Of a stretch of 64,000 bases of DNA, positions 47,567 through 56,397 are shown one piece after another. The stretch is taken from the NCBI RefSeq assembly GCF_000424285.1, contig NZ_AUJP01000016.1, positions 81,737 through 145,736 of the forward strand. The letters are read 5' to 3'. A program made the position numbers and the translations under genes. Numbering within the stretch: the stretch's first letter is position 1; each line of letters begins with the position of its first letter. The stretch comes from Butyrivibrio sp. MB2005 (GTDB taxonomy: Bacteria; Bacillota; Clostridia; Lachnospirales; Lachnospiraceae). The notes beneath the pieces are model-generated. The model was not told the DNA's origin, did no database searches, and saw nothing but the letters and a program-made list of their open reading frames with translations.

Positions 47567-48311
47567 GTTTTTCTCTCCAGCTCTTCGTCCTTCTCCAGAA
47601 AAGCAGCGGTCTTACCGCCATCTTAAATCGCTTATAGGGGCTGTAGAACCTTGGATAGTCCCCATTTTCGCCTCTCCACTTATGGAATGCAAAGGGTGTT
47701 ATGCCTGCATTCTCAGGAAGATTGTGCTCTCTTGCAAAATAAATCGCTTCCTCAAGGGGTGCTATCTGTATGCCCTCCTGCTCCATCTCTTTTTTCAGAT
47801 GACAGCAGATAAAAATGTCTTCATTGTAAAATCCATCATCCACAGGAACCCACTCGCAGTTGTGCTTTGCGGGGTATTCCATAAGTCTCTTTGATCTGAT
47901 GGATACGGAATTCCCAACCCTGCAGATATTGCCGTCAGAATCTCTGTAGGCATAATCGTTCTCAGGCAGCGGCCAGGGGGATCCTATATAGTCATAATCA
48001 AGGAATGAGTCCCTCCACTTATCAGGATTTATTACAAAACCATCTGCGTGGACTATAAGGGCAAATTCCGTATTTATATGCTCATGCAGCTCATAAGTCA
48101 TCTTATAATTGAACTTATCTATGCTGTCGAGCTTTGATGTATAACTGAATCTGATACCGGCAGGCAGATAAAAGGGCTTTTTATCCGAGATAAAAACCAC
48201 ATCGCCAAACTCGATATCCTTCATACTGTACTTAAGCGCCTGTACGGTCTCATAGACATTAACACTTGTCATGGCAGCCAAAGTAACATTCTTCAGCGTT
48301 AGCTTTTTCAA
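47556..48311 (-). CDS. DUF5672-family putative glycosyltransferase
   Basis: 251 residues from the preferred TTG at 48311 (GGAG nine bases upstream, 16 bases after the previous stop); the frame is open to a TTG at 48368 inside the preceding gene. LKNVTLAAMTSVNVYETVQA, IVHADGFVINPDKW, DYDYIGSPWP and NEDIFICC are features of DUF5672 proteins, which have a GT-A-like pattern. The HADG and NED motifs are expected metal and sugar contacts. Members sit in capsule loci but their donors are not established. Confidence 0.8.
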   Translation of the reverse strand: MKKLTLKNVTLAAMTSVNVYETVQALKYSMKDIEFGDVVFISDKKPFYLPAGIRFSYTSKLDSIDKFNYKMTYELHEHINTEFALIVHADGFVINPDKWRDSFLDYDYIGSPWPLPENDYAYRDSDGNICRVGNSVSIRSKRLMEYPAKHNCEWVPVDDGFYNEDIFICCHLKKEMEQEGIQIAPLEEAIYFAREHNLPENAGITPFAFHKWRGENGDYPRFYSPYKRFKMAVRPLLFWRRTKSWREKHGL

Positions 48312-48327
48312 CTTACAAATCTCCGTT

Positions 48328-49371
48328 TCACGGTTTCCAGGTCTTAATGATTCCAATTCTTCTCTCAAGTGACCTGACTATCTTCTTTAAATAGAACACG
48401 CCGTAGAGGCATTTTCTTCTGATAATCTGACAGAAGTATCTGACCTTACCCGGGCGCTCATTTCTTCTGGCATAGAGTCTTGACCTCTTTTTATACTCCG
48501 CCAGTTCTTTCCTGCACTCATCTGCCTCCCAGATTCTGCCCTTCTTATCCTGATAATGCAAGAAGCTGTAAATATTCTGCTCTGAGGACCAGAATCCATC
48601 GGATACATTATGCCTAGCCCAGTACTTGGGAGCTATGGCATATTTAAGCTCTGTGCTACTAAGCACGGGCATTATAGAAAATGATGAGTTGGACAAAATA
48701 AGGTATCTGGCGTTTTTTATCGTCACATAATCCTTGCCCATATCAAAATGGTGGCACTCATACTCAGGAAGGACCTTCTTTGCGGCTTCCTCGTCCTCTG
48801 TGACTATCATAAATCTCATTGCGGGATTTATCTTTTTCATATTTTTTATAGCATTTAAAAAATACGATCTGTCCAGATAAAGTTCCGGATGATCAGTGTA
48901 TTCTCCGCCGCGGATGTTTATGATGCAAAGATCATCAGCGGTATATTCATAAGACTCAGCTTCTTCTTTTACATGGAGCCATTCACGAATCTTGTCCCTG
49001 TACTTTTCAAAGTAGCTCTCATCCTGCATGTTGCCATAGATAAGAGTATTGTCAGAGACTTCAAAAAGCCTCGGGTCCGCCCCTGAGATATAGCAGCCGT
49101 TTGCCATATCATGCTTGGAATTACCCATGTAAAGGCGGTCGTCCTTCTCATTTATTATGGTGTATTTTGCTTTATCTTCAGCAGGTATCTCTGTTCCAAG
49201 GTCGATGTCCATAAAGTACATTCCGCGCTTGGAATGAAAAACATTTCCTACCTGCCCCGGATTTATAAAGCCGAAATCGACGCCCTTCTCCATTGCTATG
49301 CATCTTGTGGTCACATAGAAGAAAAGCTGATTGCCAAGGCCGTAACCCGGTATAAACTCTGTTCCTATCAT
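48328..49371 (-). CDS. Divergent GT11-like fucosyltransferase-fold protein
   Basis: 347 residues from the ATG at 49371; a TTG at 49380 is possible. IPGYGLGNQLFFYVTTRC matches the first GT11 motif, and ARYLILSNSSFSIMPVLSS the last. The middle motif is altered: LCIINIRGGEYTDHPELY takes the place of the usual HxRRGDY, so the GDP-sugar-binding residues have changed. It may use another donor. The last ~60 residues are strongly basic (KKRSRLYARRNER), which suggests membrane binding. It follows the ABC flippase gene with a 9-base gap. Confidence 0.75.
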   Translation of the reverse strand: MIGTEFIPGYGLGNQLFFYVTTRCIAMEKGVDFGFINPGQVGNVFHSKRGMYFMDIDLGTEIPAEDKAKYTIINEKDDRLYMGNSKHDMANGCYISGADPRLFEVSDNTLIYGNMQDESYFEKYRDKIREWLHVKEEAESYEYTADDLCIINIRGGEYTDHPELYLDRSYFLNAIKNMKKINPAMRFMIVTEDEEAAKKVLPEYECHHFDMGKDYVTIKNARYLILSNSSFSIMPVLSSTELKYAIAPKYWARHNVSDGFWSSEQNIYSFLHYQDKKGRIWEADECRKELAEYKKRSRLYARRNERPGKVRYFCQIIRRKCLYGVFYLKKIVRSLERRIGIIKTWKP

Positions 49372-49380
49372 ATTCTGCAA

Positions 49381-51198
49381 TCACCCGTGAATAATGGTCT
49401 TGCCTTCAAGGCTCGACTCAATTATCTTCTGATCTTTTACCTCGTAGATAATGTCGCACTTCTCAATAGTGTTAAGTCTGTGAGCGATGATAACCATGGT
49501 CTTTTTGCCGTGGAAGCTGTTAACCGCCTCCATAACCGCTGCCTCAGTCTCGTTATCAAGAGCACTGGTAGCTTCATCAAAAACAAGAATCTCAGGGTTG
49601 TGGTAAAGAGCTCTTGCTATTCCGATACGCTGTCTCTGACCACCGGAAAGTCTTACACCTCTGTCACCGATCTTGGTATCAAGACCCTCGGGAAGACTCT
49701 TGATGAAATCTTCAAGCTGAGCCTCTCTGCAGACCTCCCAGATTCTCTCATCACTTATTTCTGCTGCATCTATACCAAATGCAATATTGTCTCTTATTGA
49801 TTCATCAATAAGGTAGATGCTCTGTGGAATATATCCCACCTGCGCAAGCCATGATTCATAGTTACTGAAAATGTTCTTGCCATCGCAGAGGATCTCGCCC
49901 CCTTTTACATGCAAAAGTCCAAGTAAAATATCAACGATTGTGGATTTTCCGGCTCCTGATGAGCCCATGATTCCTACGGATTTACCCCTGGGAACCATCA
50001 TATCCGCGCCGGTGAAAATGTTCTTTTCAGCATCGGGATATGCAAAAGTAATATTCTTAAGCTCGATCTTATCCTCAAGCTTTATGGCAGGGCCTGCGAT
50101 TGCCATTCTCTCAGCAGCCATCTTTTTATCTGACTTCATGGACTCTGTGAGATTGTTGTAAACGAAGTCAAGGCTTGGCTCCTCGTAAGCAATCTGCGTA
50201 ATGTAGGTGTTGATGCGATTAGCACTTGGCATAAGTCTTACTGCAGCAACACCAAAGGCTGTGAGCTGTGTGATGAGAAGCTTCACATCACCGCCGCCAA
50301 TTATGTAGATCATGATGTAGCTAAGGACAGCCACCATGAAAACAGTCTCAATAAGAAGTCTTGGCAAATTGTTGAGCACGGTGTAGTCTCTTGCGGTCTC
50401 AGCACCGATTTTGCCTGACTCATAGTAGTTTCTTATAAAGAAGTCCTGTCTGTTTAAGACCTTTACATCCTTAAGTCCGTAGATAGCCTGAATTCTCCAC
50501 TTGGCAATCCTTGACTGGATATTCTGATTCTTTTTACCAATGCTGTTCATCCTGGGCTTGATAAGCTTTGTACTAAGAAGCGTCATTAGCCCAAGTACAA
50601 CGATTATCAGAAGTGCCATCTGCCAGTTGGTATAGATAAGATATATTCCAAGGAATAAGGAAACAACTCCCTCTGTTGCCAGACCCAAAAGAGCTAGCAT
50701 AAGAGAAAATGTGTGCGGTATATCGCTATCAGTTATTCTAAATACCGTAGGTATATCCGCACCGAGATAATCCTCATAGGGTCTGTTCAAAAACTCTCGC
50801 ATAACCCTTGAGATCATGTCGTTTCTTGTTTTTGCAATAAAGGTGTTCTGCTGATAAGTAAGATAAAGAAGATATGCGTTCTTAACAATATAAATAACTA
50901 TAAGGAATGCAAGTATCGCACATATCTGTCTTTTTTCAGTATTAAGTCCCATCCCATAAGCTATATTTGCAAGCAAGGGTGCTTTATCCATGGCCTTTTG
51001 AAGGGACTCAGGATCAAGAATAACACTGACAACGGGAACCATCATTCCGACACTGAATGTCTCGAAGACGCCTCCCACAAGTATCATAAATCCAAGAAGT
51101 ACCAGATACTTCTTTTGTTTTGTATCAAAAATATAATTGATCTTCTGAAAAAGATTAAGGTTCTCCGCCTTATTTTCAGAGGGTTTTCCTAAACTCAT
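49381..51198 (-). CDS. PglK/MsbA-like ABC transporter, lipid-linked oligosaccharide flippase candidate
   Basis: 605 residues: six membrane segments (about 30-330) fused to an ATPase. Walker A GSSGAGKST, signature LSGGQRQRIGIARALY, Walker B ILVFDEATSALD and switch His in IIAHRLNT are all intact. YLVLLGFMILVGGVFETFSV at the start of the membrane part is typical of the half-transporters found in glycan clusters (PglK-like), which flip undecaprenyl-pyrophosphate oligosaccharides. No MATE-type Wzx is encoded here, so this is the best flippase for the repeat. AAGGAG lies six bases before the ATG. Confidence 0.87.
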   Translation of the reverse strand: MSLGKPSENKAENLNLFQKINYIFDTKQKKYLVLLGFMILVGGVFETFSVGMMVPVVSVILDPESLQKAMDKAPLLANIAYGMGLNTEKRQICAILAFLIVIYIVKNAYLLYLTYQQNTFIAKTRNDMISRVMREFLNRPYEDYLGADIPTVFRITDSDIPHTFSLMLALLGLATEGVVSLFLGIYLIYTNWQMALLIIVVLGLMTLLSTKLIKPRMNSIGKKNQNIQSRIAKWRIQAIYGLKDVKVLNRQDFFIRNYYESGKIGAETARDYTVLNNLPRLLIETVFMVAVLSYIMIYIIGGGDVKLLITQLTAFGVAAVRLMPSANRINTYITQIAYEEPSLDFVYNNLTESMKSDKKMAAERMAIAGPAIKLEDKIELKNITFAYPDAEKNIFTGADMMVPRGKSVGIMGSSGAGKSTIVDILLGLLHVKGGEILCDGKNIFSNYESWLAQVGYIPQSIYLIDESIRDNIAFGIDAAEISDERIWEVCREAQLEDFIKSLPEGLDTKIGDRGVRLSGGQRQRIGIARALYHNPEILVFDEATSALDNETEAAVMEAVNSFHGKKTMVIIAHRLNTIEKCDIIYEVKDQKIIESSLEGKTIIHG

Positions 51199-51249
51199 AT
51201 AACTCCTTAAATGTCAGATGGAATAACATCCATGCAAAGACATATATCT

Positions 51250-52119
51250 TCACACTTTAATCATTCGCTCTGTATAAATATCCTCCATGGGCTTGTTGTT
51301 AAGCCACTTCGGAGGCACAAGTATCGTCTTCTCCGGTGCATCATTCATCCATGCACTCCACCAGCTAAAGCTTGAATTTGCAAGGATATGGTGCTTGCAA
51401 AGACTCATCAAAAGGAGATCCGCTACGTCCTCCTTCTCTTCACCTGTCTCTACATAGTGGAATCTATCGCCTGATACATGGGTCTCGTACCATTCATTAT
51501 CATTTGAAAAAATGAAAAACTCTACATCCGGATACTTACTTATCAATGTGTCGATGGCTCTCTTGTAGTAGTCATCATCACAAATTCCGCCGAAGGTCTC
51601 CACTGTTCCGGGCTCTAAGTAATCGCCTCTTCTTACATGGATGCTGGCAGAATTACTCTGCAGGATCTGTCTGTATATCTCCCAGGATTTGGAGGTTGTA
51701 AGACAGTCCTCAGGCTTAATCTCAAATTCTCTTTTGAGCCTTGAAAGGACATTCCTGTCTGTAAAGTACTTATCAGACTGGAAGTAACCGTTAAGGTATG
51801 CTGTGTCCATTTCAAAAACCTTGGGGTCAAAATTACCTGTATTGTCCTGATATTCTGCGGACTTTCTTCCGAATAATTTTCTTTTGATCCTGCTAAGAAG
51901 GTCCATATGAGCATCAGTAATCTCAACTACTTCCTCATCTGTGGCCGTATCATAAGTGATCCCAAACAGGTCAAAAAGGACGGGATCTCTTTGCGGATCA
52001 TCCTTAAAACCATTTACCTCGTCGATTTTAACTTCTTTTCCAAGTGCCTTGAGCTGCAGGTAAAGGGCATACTGGAACATCTGATTTCCAAGACCGCCTT
52101 TTAGCCTTATTATTATCAT
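51250..52119 (-). CDS. GT11 alpha-1,2-fucosyltransferase family protein
   Basis: 289 residues. LKGGLGNQMFQYALYLQLKA (6-25), SIHVRRGDYLEPG (about 157-169) and ILANSSFSWWSAWM (about 247-260) are all canonical GT11 motifs, so GDP-fucose is the likely donor. This is the best preserved of the three GT11-type proteins. Its ATG overlaps the stop of the GT2 gene by four bases (ATGA). Adjacent GT2 and GT11 enzymes probably add neighbouring sugars to one repeat. GDP-fucose synthesis genes are not in the window. Confidence 0.9.
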   Translation of the reverse strand: MIIIRLKGGLGNQMFQYALYLQLKALGKEVKIDEVNGFKDDPQRDPVLFDLFGITYDTATDEEVVEITDAHMDLLSRIKRKLFGRKSAEYQDNTGNFDPKVFEMDTAYLNGYFQSDKYFTDRNVLSRLKREFEIKPEDCLTTSKSWEIYRQILQSNSASIHVRRGDYLEPGTVETFGGICDDDYYKRAIDTLISKYPDVEFFIFSNDNEWYETHVSGDRFHYVETGEEKEDVADLLLMSLCKHHILANSSFSWWSAWMNDAPEKTILVPPKWLNNKPMEDIYTERMIKV

Positions 52120-53258
52120 TTTTTGTGTCCCCCACTAAACTTTTGACGTAAAGGCAAAACTACCCCCTCATTCAGATCCATGAACAGATCGTAAAACTTG
52201 GGGTTCTTTAAAAATAATTCCATTCTCATTTTCTGGTGCGGATCAGCTATATCACATGAAAATACCCTGTACATCTGATTTGCACAGGTTCTGATCTCCT
52301 CTGCCAGAGGCTCCATGAATTTCTTTTTTTCTCCGGTCTTATCTCTTCTGGCTTCGGTATATAAAAGCAGAAGCTTCTTATAGACCATGTAATCATGGCT
52401 TGCAGCAAGGTCGCGCCTTCCGATCTCCTCAAGGAGCTCACTCCTTGCATGATACGAAGGAATCTGCTCTGTGAGAATCTCTTTTCTTAGGCCTGCGCCC
52501 ATGGCCCCACCTTTTCTGTTTATTATATAATGATACAAAGGTGTGTCAATATATGCCACTTTCTTCACTTTTGCGAGAACCCTTGCTGAAAAAAGGATAT
52601 CCTCGTAGTATCTCTGAATGGGAAAAGAGGTCTCGTCCAGAAGCTCGGCTTTATAGAGCTTATTCCAGGGAGCATTTCTGATGACTATATCATCGCTCTC
52701 CTCAACATAATTCTTAAGAGCTTCTTCCCCAGTAAGTTCAAGGAGTCGTACTCCTCTCTCTACTATCTCCTTTGCTTTTCCGTCATCCTTAATATGAACA
52801 AGTCCCTTTTTCCTATAGGTCCTGGTCTTTTTCAGATCTTCCTGACTGTCTTCAAAATATCTGCAAACAGAAAGCTCGGCGTCTGCAGTCACCATGGCAC
52901 TAAGCATATACTCGTACATGTAGGGCTCTATGTAATCATCGCCGTCCACAAAGCCGATGTACTGTCCATGAGCAATCTTTATGCCTTCATTCCTTGCTAT
53001 AGCAGCTCCGCCGTTTGTCTGATGAACCACAACGATTCTCTCATCAAGAGTCTTATAGTGGTCACAGATATTACCAGTGTTATCCCTTGCGCCGTCATCG
53101 ATGAGGATTATCTCAAGATTCCTGTAGGTCTGCGCCATTATGGATTCTATGCATCTTGGCAAAAATTCCTCCACATTGTAACAGGCAACTATTACGGATA
53201 TAAGCGTATTCTGTTTTATTATGGGAATCTCTTCCATGTAATGATTTTTCTCTTCCAT
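52116..53258 (-). CDS. GT2 family glycosyltransferase
   Basis: 380 residues. TLISVIVACYNVEEFLPRCI, LIDDGARDNTGN and IGFVDGDDYIE are the GT2 motifs; the last holds the metal-binding DxD. A ~17-residue N-terminal extension precedes the domain. The C-terminal ~120 residues are helical and charged. It overlaps the GT11 gene by four bases, and its start follows the stop of the first amidotransferase gene by 23 bases. Donor unknown. Confidence 0.88.
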   Translation of the reverse strand: MEEKNHYMEEIPIIKQNTLISVIVACYNVEEFLPRCIESIMAQTYRNLEIILIDDGARDNTGNICDHYKTLDERIVVVHQTNGGAAIARNEGIKIAHGQYIGFVDGDDYIEPYMYEYMLSAMVTADAELSVCRYFEDSQEDLKKTRTYRKKGLVHIKDDGKAKEIVERGVRLLELTGEEALKNYVEESDDIVIRNAPWNKLYKAELLDETSFPIQRYYEDILFSARVLAKVKKVAYIDTPLYHYIINRKGGAMGAGLRKEILTEQIPSYHARSELLEEIGRRDLAASHDYMVYKKLLLLYTEARRDKTGEKKKFMEPLAEEIRTCANQMYRVFSCDIADPHQKMRMELFLKNPKFYDLFMDLNEGVVLPLRQKFSGGHKK

Positions 53259-53281
53259 TTATGCGCCTACATTTAATCTAA

Positions 53282-55234
53282 TTAGTTATTTTCCGAAAGC
53301 CACTGCTCAAACATCAAAATATACCAGATAAGAGGCTGCCACTGTCCGCCCTCATCGGCAAAATTCTTCCATACCTTAGCTACTGCCTCGGGATTAAGGA
53401 AGCCTTCTCTTTGAAGCTTTTCTGCAGAAATCATGTCTTCTGCCCACTGACGGAGCTCCTTTTCCTTAAGCCACTTGGCAACAGGTATTGAAAAGCCCTT
53501 CTTTGGTCTGTCCACCAGCTCTCTTGGTACATGTCTGTAAAGTACATCTCTAAGTACCATCTTACCGGTACCTGTGTTTTTATCTCTAAGAAGTGATAGC
53601 GGCAGACTCCATGCAAACTCCATTACATCCCTGTCAAGCATTGGTATTCTGCTCTCTAAGGAAACTGCCATGCCGGATCTGTCCACCTTAACAAGGATAT
53701 CATCGGGATGATACATCCTCATATCCATAAGCATTATATCATGATTTACTTCCCTAAGTCCGTCACCCTCGGCAAGACTTAGCTTATAGGGAGGCATGCT
53801 CTTTTCTCTTGCGATATTAAGAGCACCGGGGGCCATCTCGAACTGGATTCTGTAGAGATCCTCCGGGCTTCTTGCCTGAAGGAGCTTTGCTTTATCTCTG
53901 AAAACATCATCCCTCTTAGCAGCTCTTGAATGCTGAAGCATTTTTCCTGCGCCGTATCTCATGCCGCCGGGAATATTCTTCATCTTATTCCATATTCTCT
54001 GAACGGATTCATAGGATCTGTAGCCGCAAAACAGCTCATCTCCGCCGTCACCTGAAAGGGATACTGTTACATGGTCCCTTGTCATCTTACTTACAAGATA
54101 TGTGGGAATCTGTGATGAATCAGCAAAGGGCTCACCGTATATTGATGGAAGCTTTGGAATAACAGCCTTGGCATCTGCTTCTGTGATATAGAGCTCTGTG
54201 TGCTCTGTTCCAAGGTGCTTTGCAATCTCCTTTGCAACCTCAGCTTCGTTATATTTTGGATCCTCCATTCCTATGGTGAAGGTCTTAACCTTTCCCTCAG
54301 CAACCTCCTGCATAAGGGATACCACAGTACTTGAATCTATTCCCGCTGATAAAAAGGCACCAACAGGCACATCAGATACCAGCTGTCCCTTTATGGACTC
54401 CTTTAAGAGACGCTCCAGCTCATCTGCTGCCTCCTCAGCAGTACCTTTGAAAAGATTCTCCTGACCTTTTCTTGCAACCTCTGTTATGTCGTAGTAGGTT
54501 TCAAACCTGTACTCGCCACCGGATCTCTGTATTCCTGTAAGCTTTCCTTCGTCATCATCCTCATGAACGGGCCTGAAATATGAAAAAGGCGCTGTGATAC
54601 GAAGTATGGTTCCCGGCTCAAGCTTATAGATATCATGGTAAATCGTATAAGGTGCAGGAATATAGCCATGAACAAAGTACAGGTTCAGGGCTTCCTCAAA
54701 TATCCTGTTCTTAAAGCCTTCTATGGCTCTAATAGCAGAAATCTCAGAAGCAAAAACAAAATTGCCATTTACAAAGCCGTAGTAAAGGGGCTTTTCTCCA
54801 ATCCTGTCCCTTGCAAGGCAAAGCTCATGGGTCTCAAGATCATAAACCGCAAGAGCAAACATTCCTTTGCAGAATTTCAAAGTCTCACTAAGCCCTAAAT
54901 GCTCAATGGCTTCAAGTAAAACCTCTGTGTCGGAGGTTCCTCTGAAGGCTGTAACAAAGCCCTTTCCCATAAGAAGGTCTGAGAGCTTATCGGCGTTGTA
55001 GATCTCGCCGTTATATACGATCACATACTTACCACTCTTTGAACGCATGGGCTGGGATCCGTTTGAAGATAAATCTCTTATGGACAGTCTTCTGTGACCA
55101 AGCCACACCATATCATCAGGGCTGTTCCAGATATCTCCGCTGTCAGGACCTCTGTGAAAAAGTCTGTCATTCATTCTTTTGATATTCTTTTCAGCATCGC
55201 CGCTATATCCGCAAAGTCCAGCTATTCCGCACAT
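53282..55234 (-). CDS. asnB: Asparagine synthase-like glutamine amidotransferase (first copy)
   Basis: 650 residues. The N-terminal glutaminase has the catalytic Cys2 (MCGIAGLCGYSGD), RGPDSG, and YNGEIYN. The synthetase half has the pyrophosphate loop FLSAGIDSSTVVS and SGDGGDELFCGY. Both halves are intact. True asparagine synthases share this layout, but homologs inside polysaccharide loci are thought to amidate uronic-acid carboxyls of the glycan. The context here (GT2/GT11 on one side, SGNH-like/MBOAT on the other) favours glycan amidation. A second copy lies at 59248-61194; the two are only moderately alike, so they probably have different acceptors. Confidence 0.88.
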   Translation of the reverse strand: MCGIAGLCGYSGDAEKNIKRMNDRLFHRGPDSGDIWNSPDDMVWLGHRRLSIRDLSSNGSQPMRSKSGKYVIVYNGEIYNADKLSDLLMGKGFVTAFRGTSDTEVLLEAIEHLGLSETLKFCKGMFALAVYDLETHELCLARDRIGEKPLYYGFVNGNFVFASEISAIRAIEGFKNRIFEEALNLYFVHGYIPAPYTIYHDIYKLEPGTILRITAPFSYFRPVHEDDDEGKLTGIQRSGGEYRFETYYDITEVARKGQENLFKGTAEEAADELERLLKESIKGQLVSDVPVGAFLSAGIDSSTVVSLMQEVAEGKVKTFTIGMEDPKYNEAEVAKEIAKHLGTEHTELYITEADAKAVIPKLPSIYGEPFADSSQIPTYLVSKMTRDHVTVSLSGDGGDELFCGYRSYESVQRIWNKMKNIPGGMRYGAGKMLQHSRAAKRDDVFRDKAKLLQARSPEDLYRIQFEMAPGALNIAREKSMPPYKLSLAEGDGLREVNHDIMLMDMRMYHPDDILVKVDRSGMAVSLESRIPMLDRDVMEFAWSLPLSLLRDKNTGTGKMVLRDVLYRHVPRELVDRPKKGFSIPVAKWLKEKELRQWAEDMISAEKLQREGFLNPEAVAKVWKNFADEGGQWQPLIWYILMFEQWLSENN

Positions 55235-55258
55235 AGAATTCCTTTCATGGTTCCTTTG

Positions 55259-56353
55259 TTATTTGCCAATCATCTTATTATAATCAAATGCTTCAAGAAG
55301 CTCTTTCTCAGCAGCAAAATATTCATCCGCATTTTCTTTGGTGATCCTGTTTATGTACTGATCGCCTTCTGAAAGTTCCTCTGCTGCTATCTTCTCTATT
55401 ATCCAGTCGTTAACTGAGGGTTCATAGTGTCCCCTGTCTCTGTATCTGTCAAGATCTGAAGTAATATCTGTATTCATAGTAAAGCTGTAGACATGGATAT
55501 TGTCGCATTCAAGCATCATCTGTGTCGCAAGCTTTTTATATTCAAGCTCCTTATCAAGCTCACCTGCCTCTAACAGTCCTCCGAAATATGCCATTGAATA
55601 TGGAGGATAAAAATACAAAAACGTGGTCTCCGGATGCTTTCTTGCAAGCTCTACAACATTCTCTTCCATGTTCCCTTTAAGAAGCGCTATCTCCTCATCA
55701 GATACAGGCAGTATGCTCTCAGGTTCGCCATATTTTTCTCTGCCCTCAAGAACTGCCCCTATTCCATAGATATAATTTACCGCAGAATAGCTGTATTCAT
55801 CAAAGCTGGTATGGCCTCCCGGTTCGCCTTTTATAAATCTGTAAAGCACGGGAAGAGAATACCTTAGAAAAGCATCCTTGTTCAAAAGATATTTTACATC
55901 ATCAAAGGGATTATTATTAGTCAGATACTCAGGATACTCGCCCATATCAAGCCTCAGTTCATCCTTATCCCTTACAAGCAGCGTATAATCAAGTGACCTT
56001 AGCACATACCTTGGGCTGTGACCTGTTTTATATGCTACCTCCAGATTATCGTCTATCTCTTTATAGGTAGCACCTGAATATGTAACCTTTATGGAGTTTG
56101 TCCCAAAAAGCTCATCAAACATCGATGCCCTGAAATTCTCAGCCATTGAGGTTCCTGTAATAATGGCGTCATAGTCAAAGTGTTTGGTTATGCCATCATT
56201 CTGGGATCTCTGGTCATTCAGAATATAGTAAAAGCTTTCATTTGGTTTTCTGTAATGGAAAAAAGGATCTGTCCAAAAGACACATCCGGCGATGGCCAGG
56301 AGCGCTATAACACTCGCTATCAATATGGAAATAAACCATCTTTTTCCAGTCAT
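55259..56353 (-). CDS. SGNH-like membrane-anchored partner of the MBOAT acyltransferase
   Basis: 364 residues. One N-terminal membrane anchor (7-27) is followed by an outside domain. AIITGTSMAENF holds a candidate nucleophile S69; RYRDRGHYEPSVND holds D306xxH309, the usual Asp-His end of an SGNH triad. This pattern recalls DltD and AlgJ/AlgX-type partners that take an acyl group from an MBOAT protein and place it on a polymer. The MBOAT gene lies 44 bases upstream in transcription, which supports the pairing. I do not recognise a named family; the triad is read from motif spacing. Confidence 0.7.
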   Translation of the reverse strand: MTGKRWFISILIASVIALLAIAGCVFWTDPFFHYRKPNESFYYILNDQRSQNDGITKHFDYDAIITGTSMAENFRASMFDELFGTNSIKVTYSGATYKEIDDNLEVAYKTGHSPRYVLRSLDYTLLVRDKDELRLDMGEYPEYLTNNNPFDDVKYLLNKDAFLRYSLPVLYRFIKGEPGGHTSFDEYSYSAVNYIYGIGAVLEGREKYGEPESILPVSDEEIALLKGNMEENVVELARKHPETTFLYFYPPYSMAYFGGLLEAGELDKELEYKKLATQMMLECDNIHVYSFTMNTDITSDLDRYRDRGHYEPSVNDWIIEKIAAEELSEGDQYINRITKENADEYFAAEKELLEAFDYNKMIGK

Positions 56354-56397
56354 ATCAGTTTACACTCCATGTTCACACACAAACTATAGGCGAACAT

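Noticed and set aside
49111..49800. Plus-strand frame of 229 codons over the ABC transporter and GT11-like genes
   Set aside because: It spans the antisense of two genes with intact motifs, which a real gene would rarely do.
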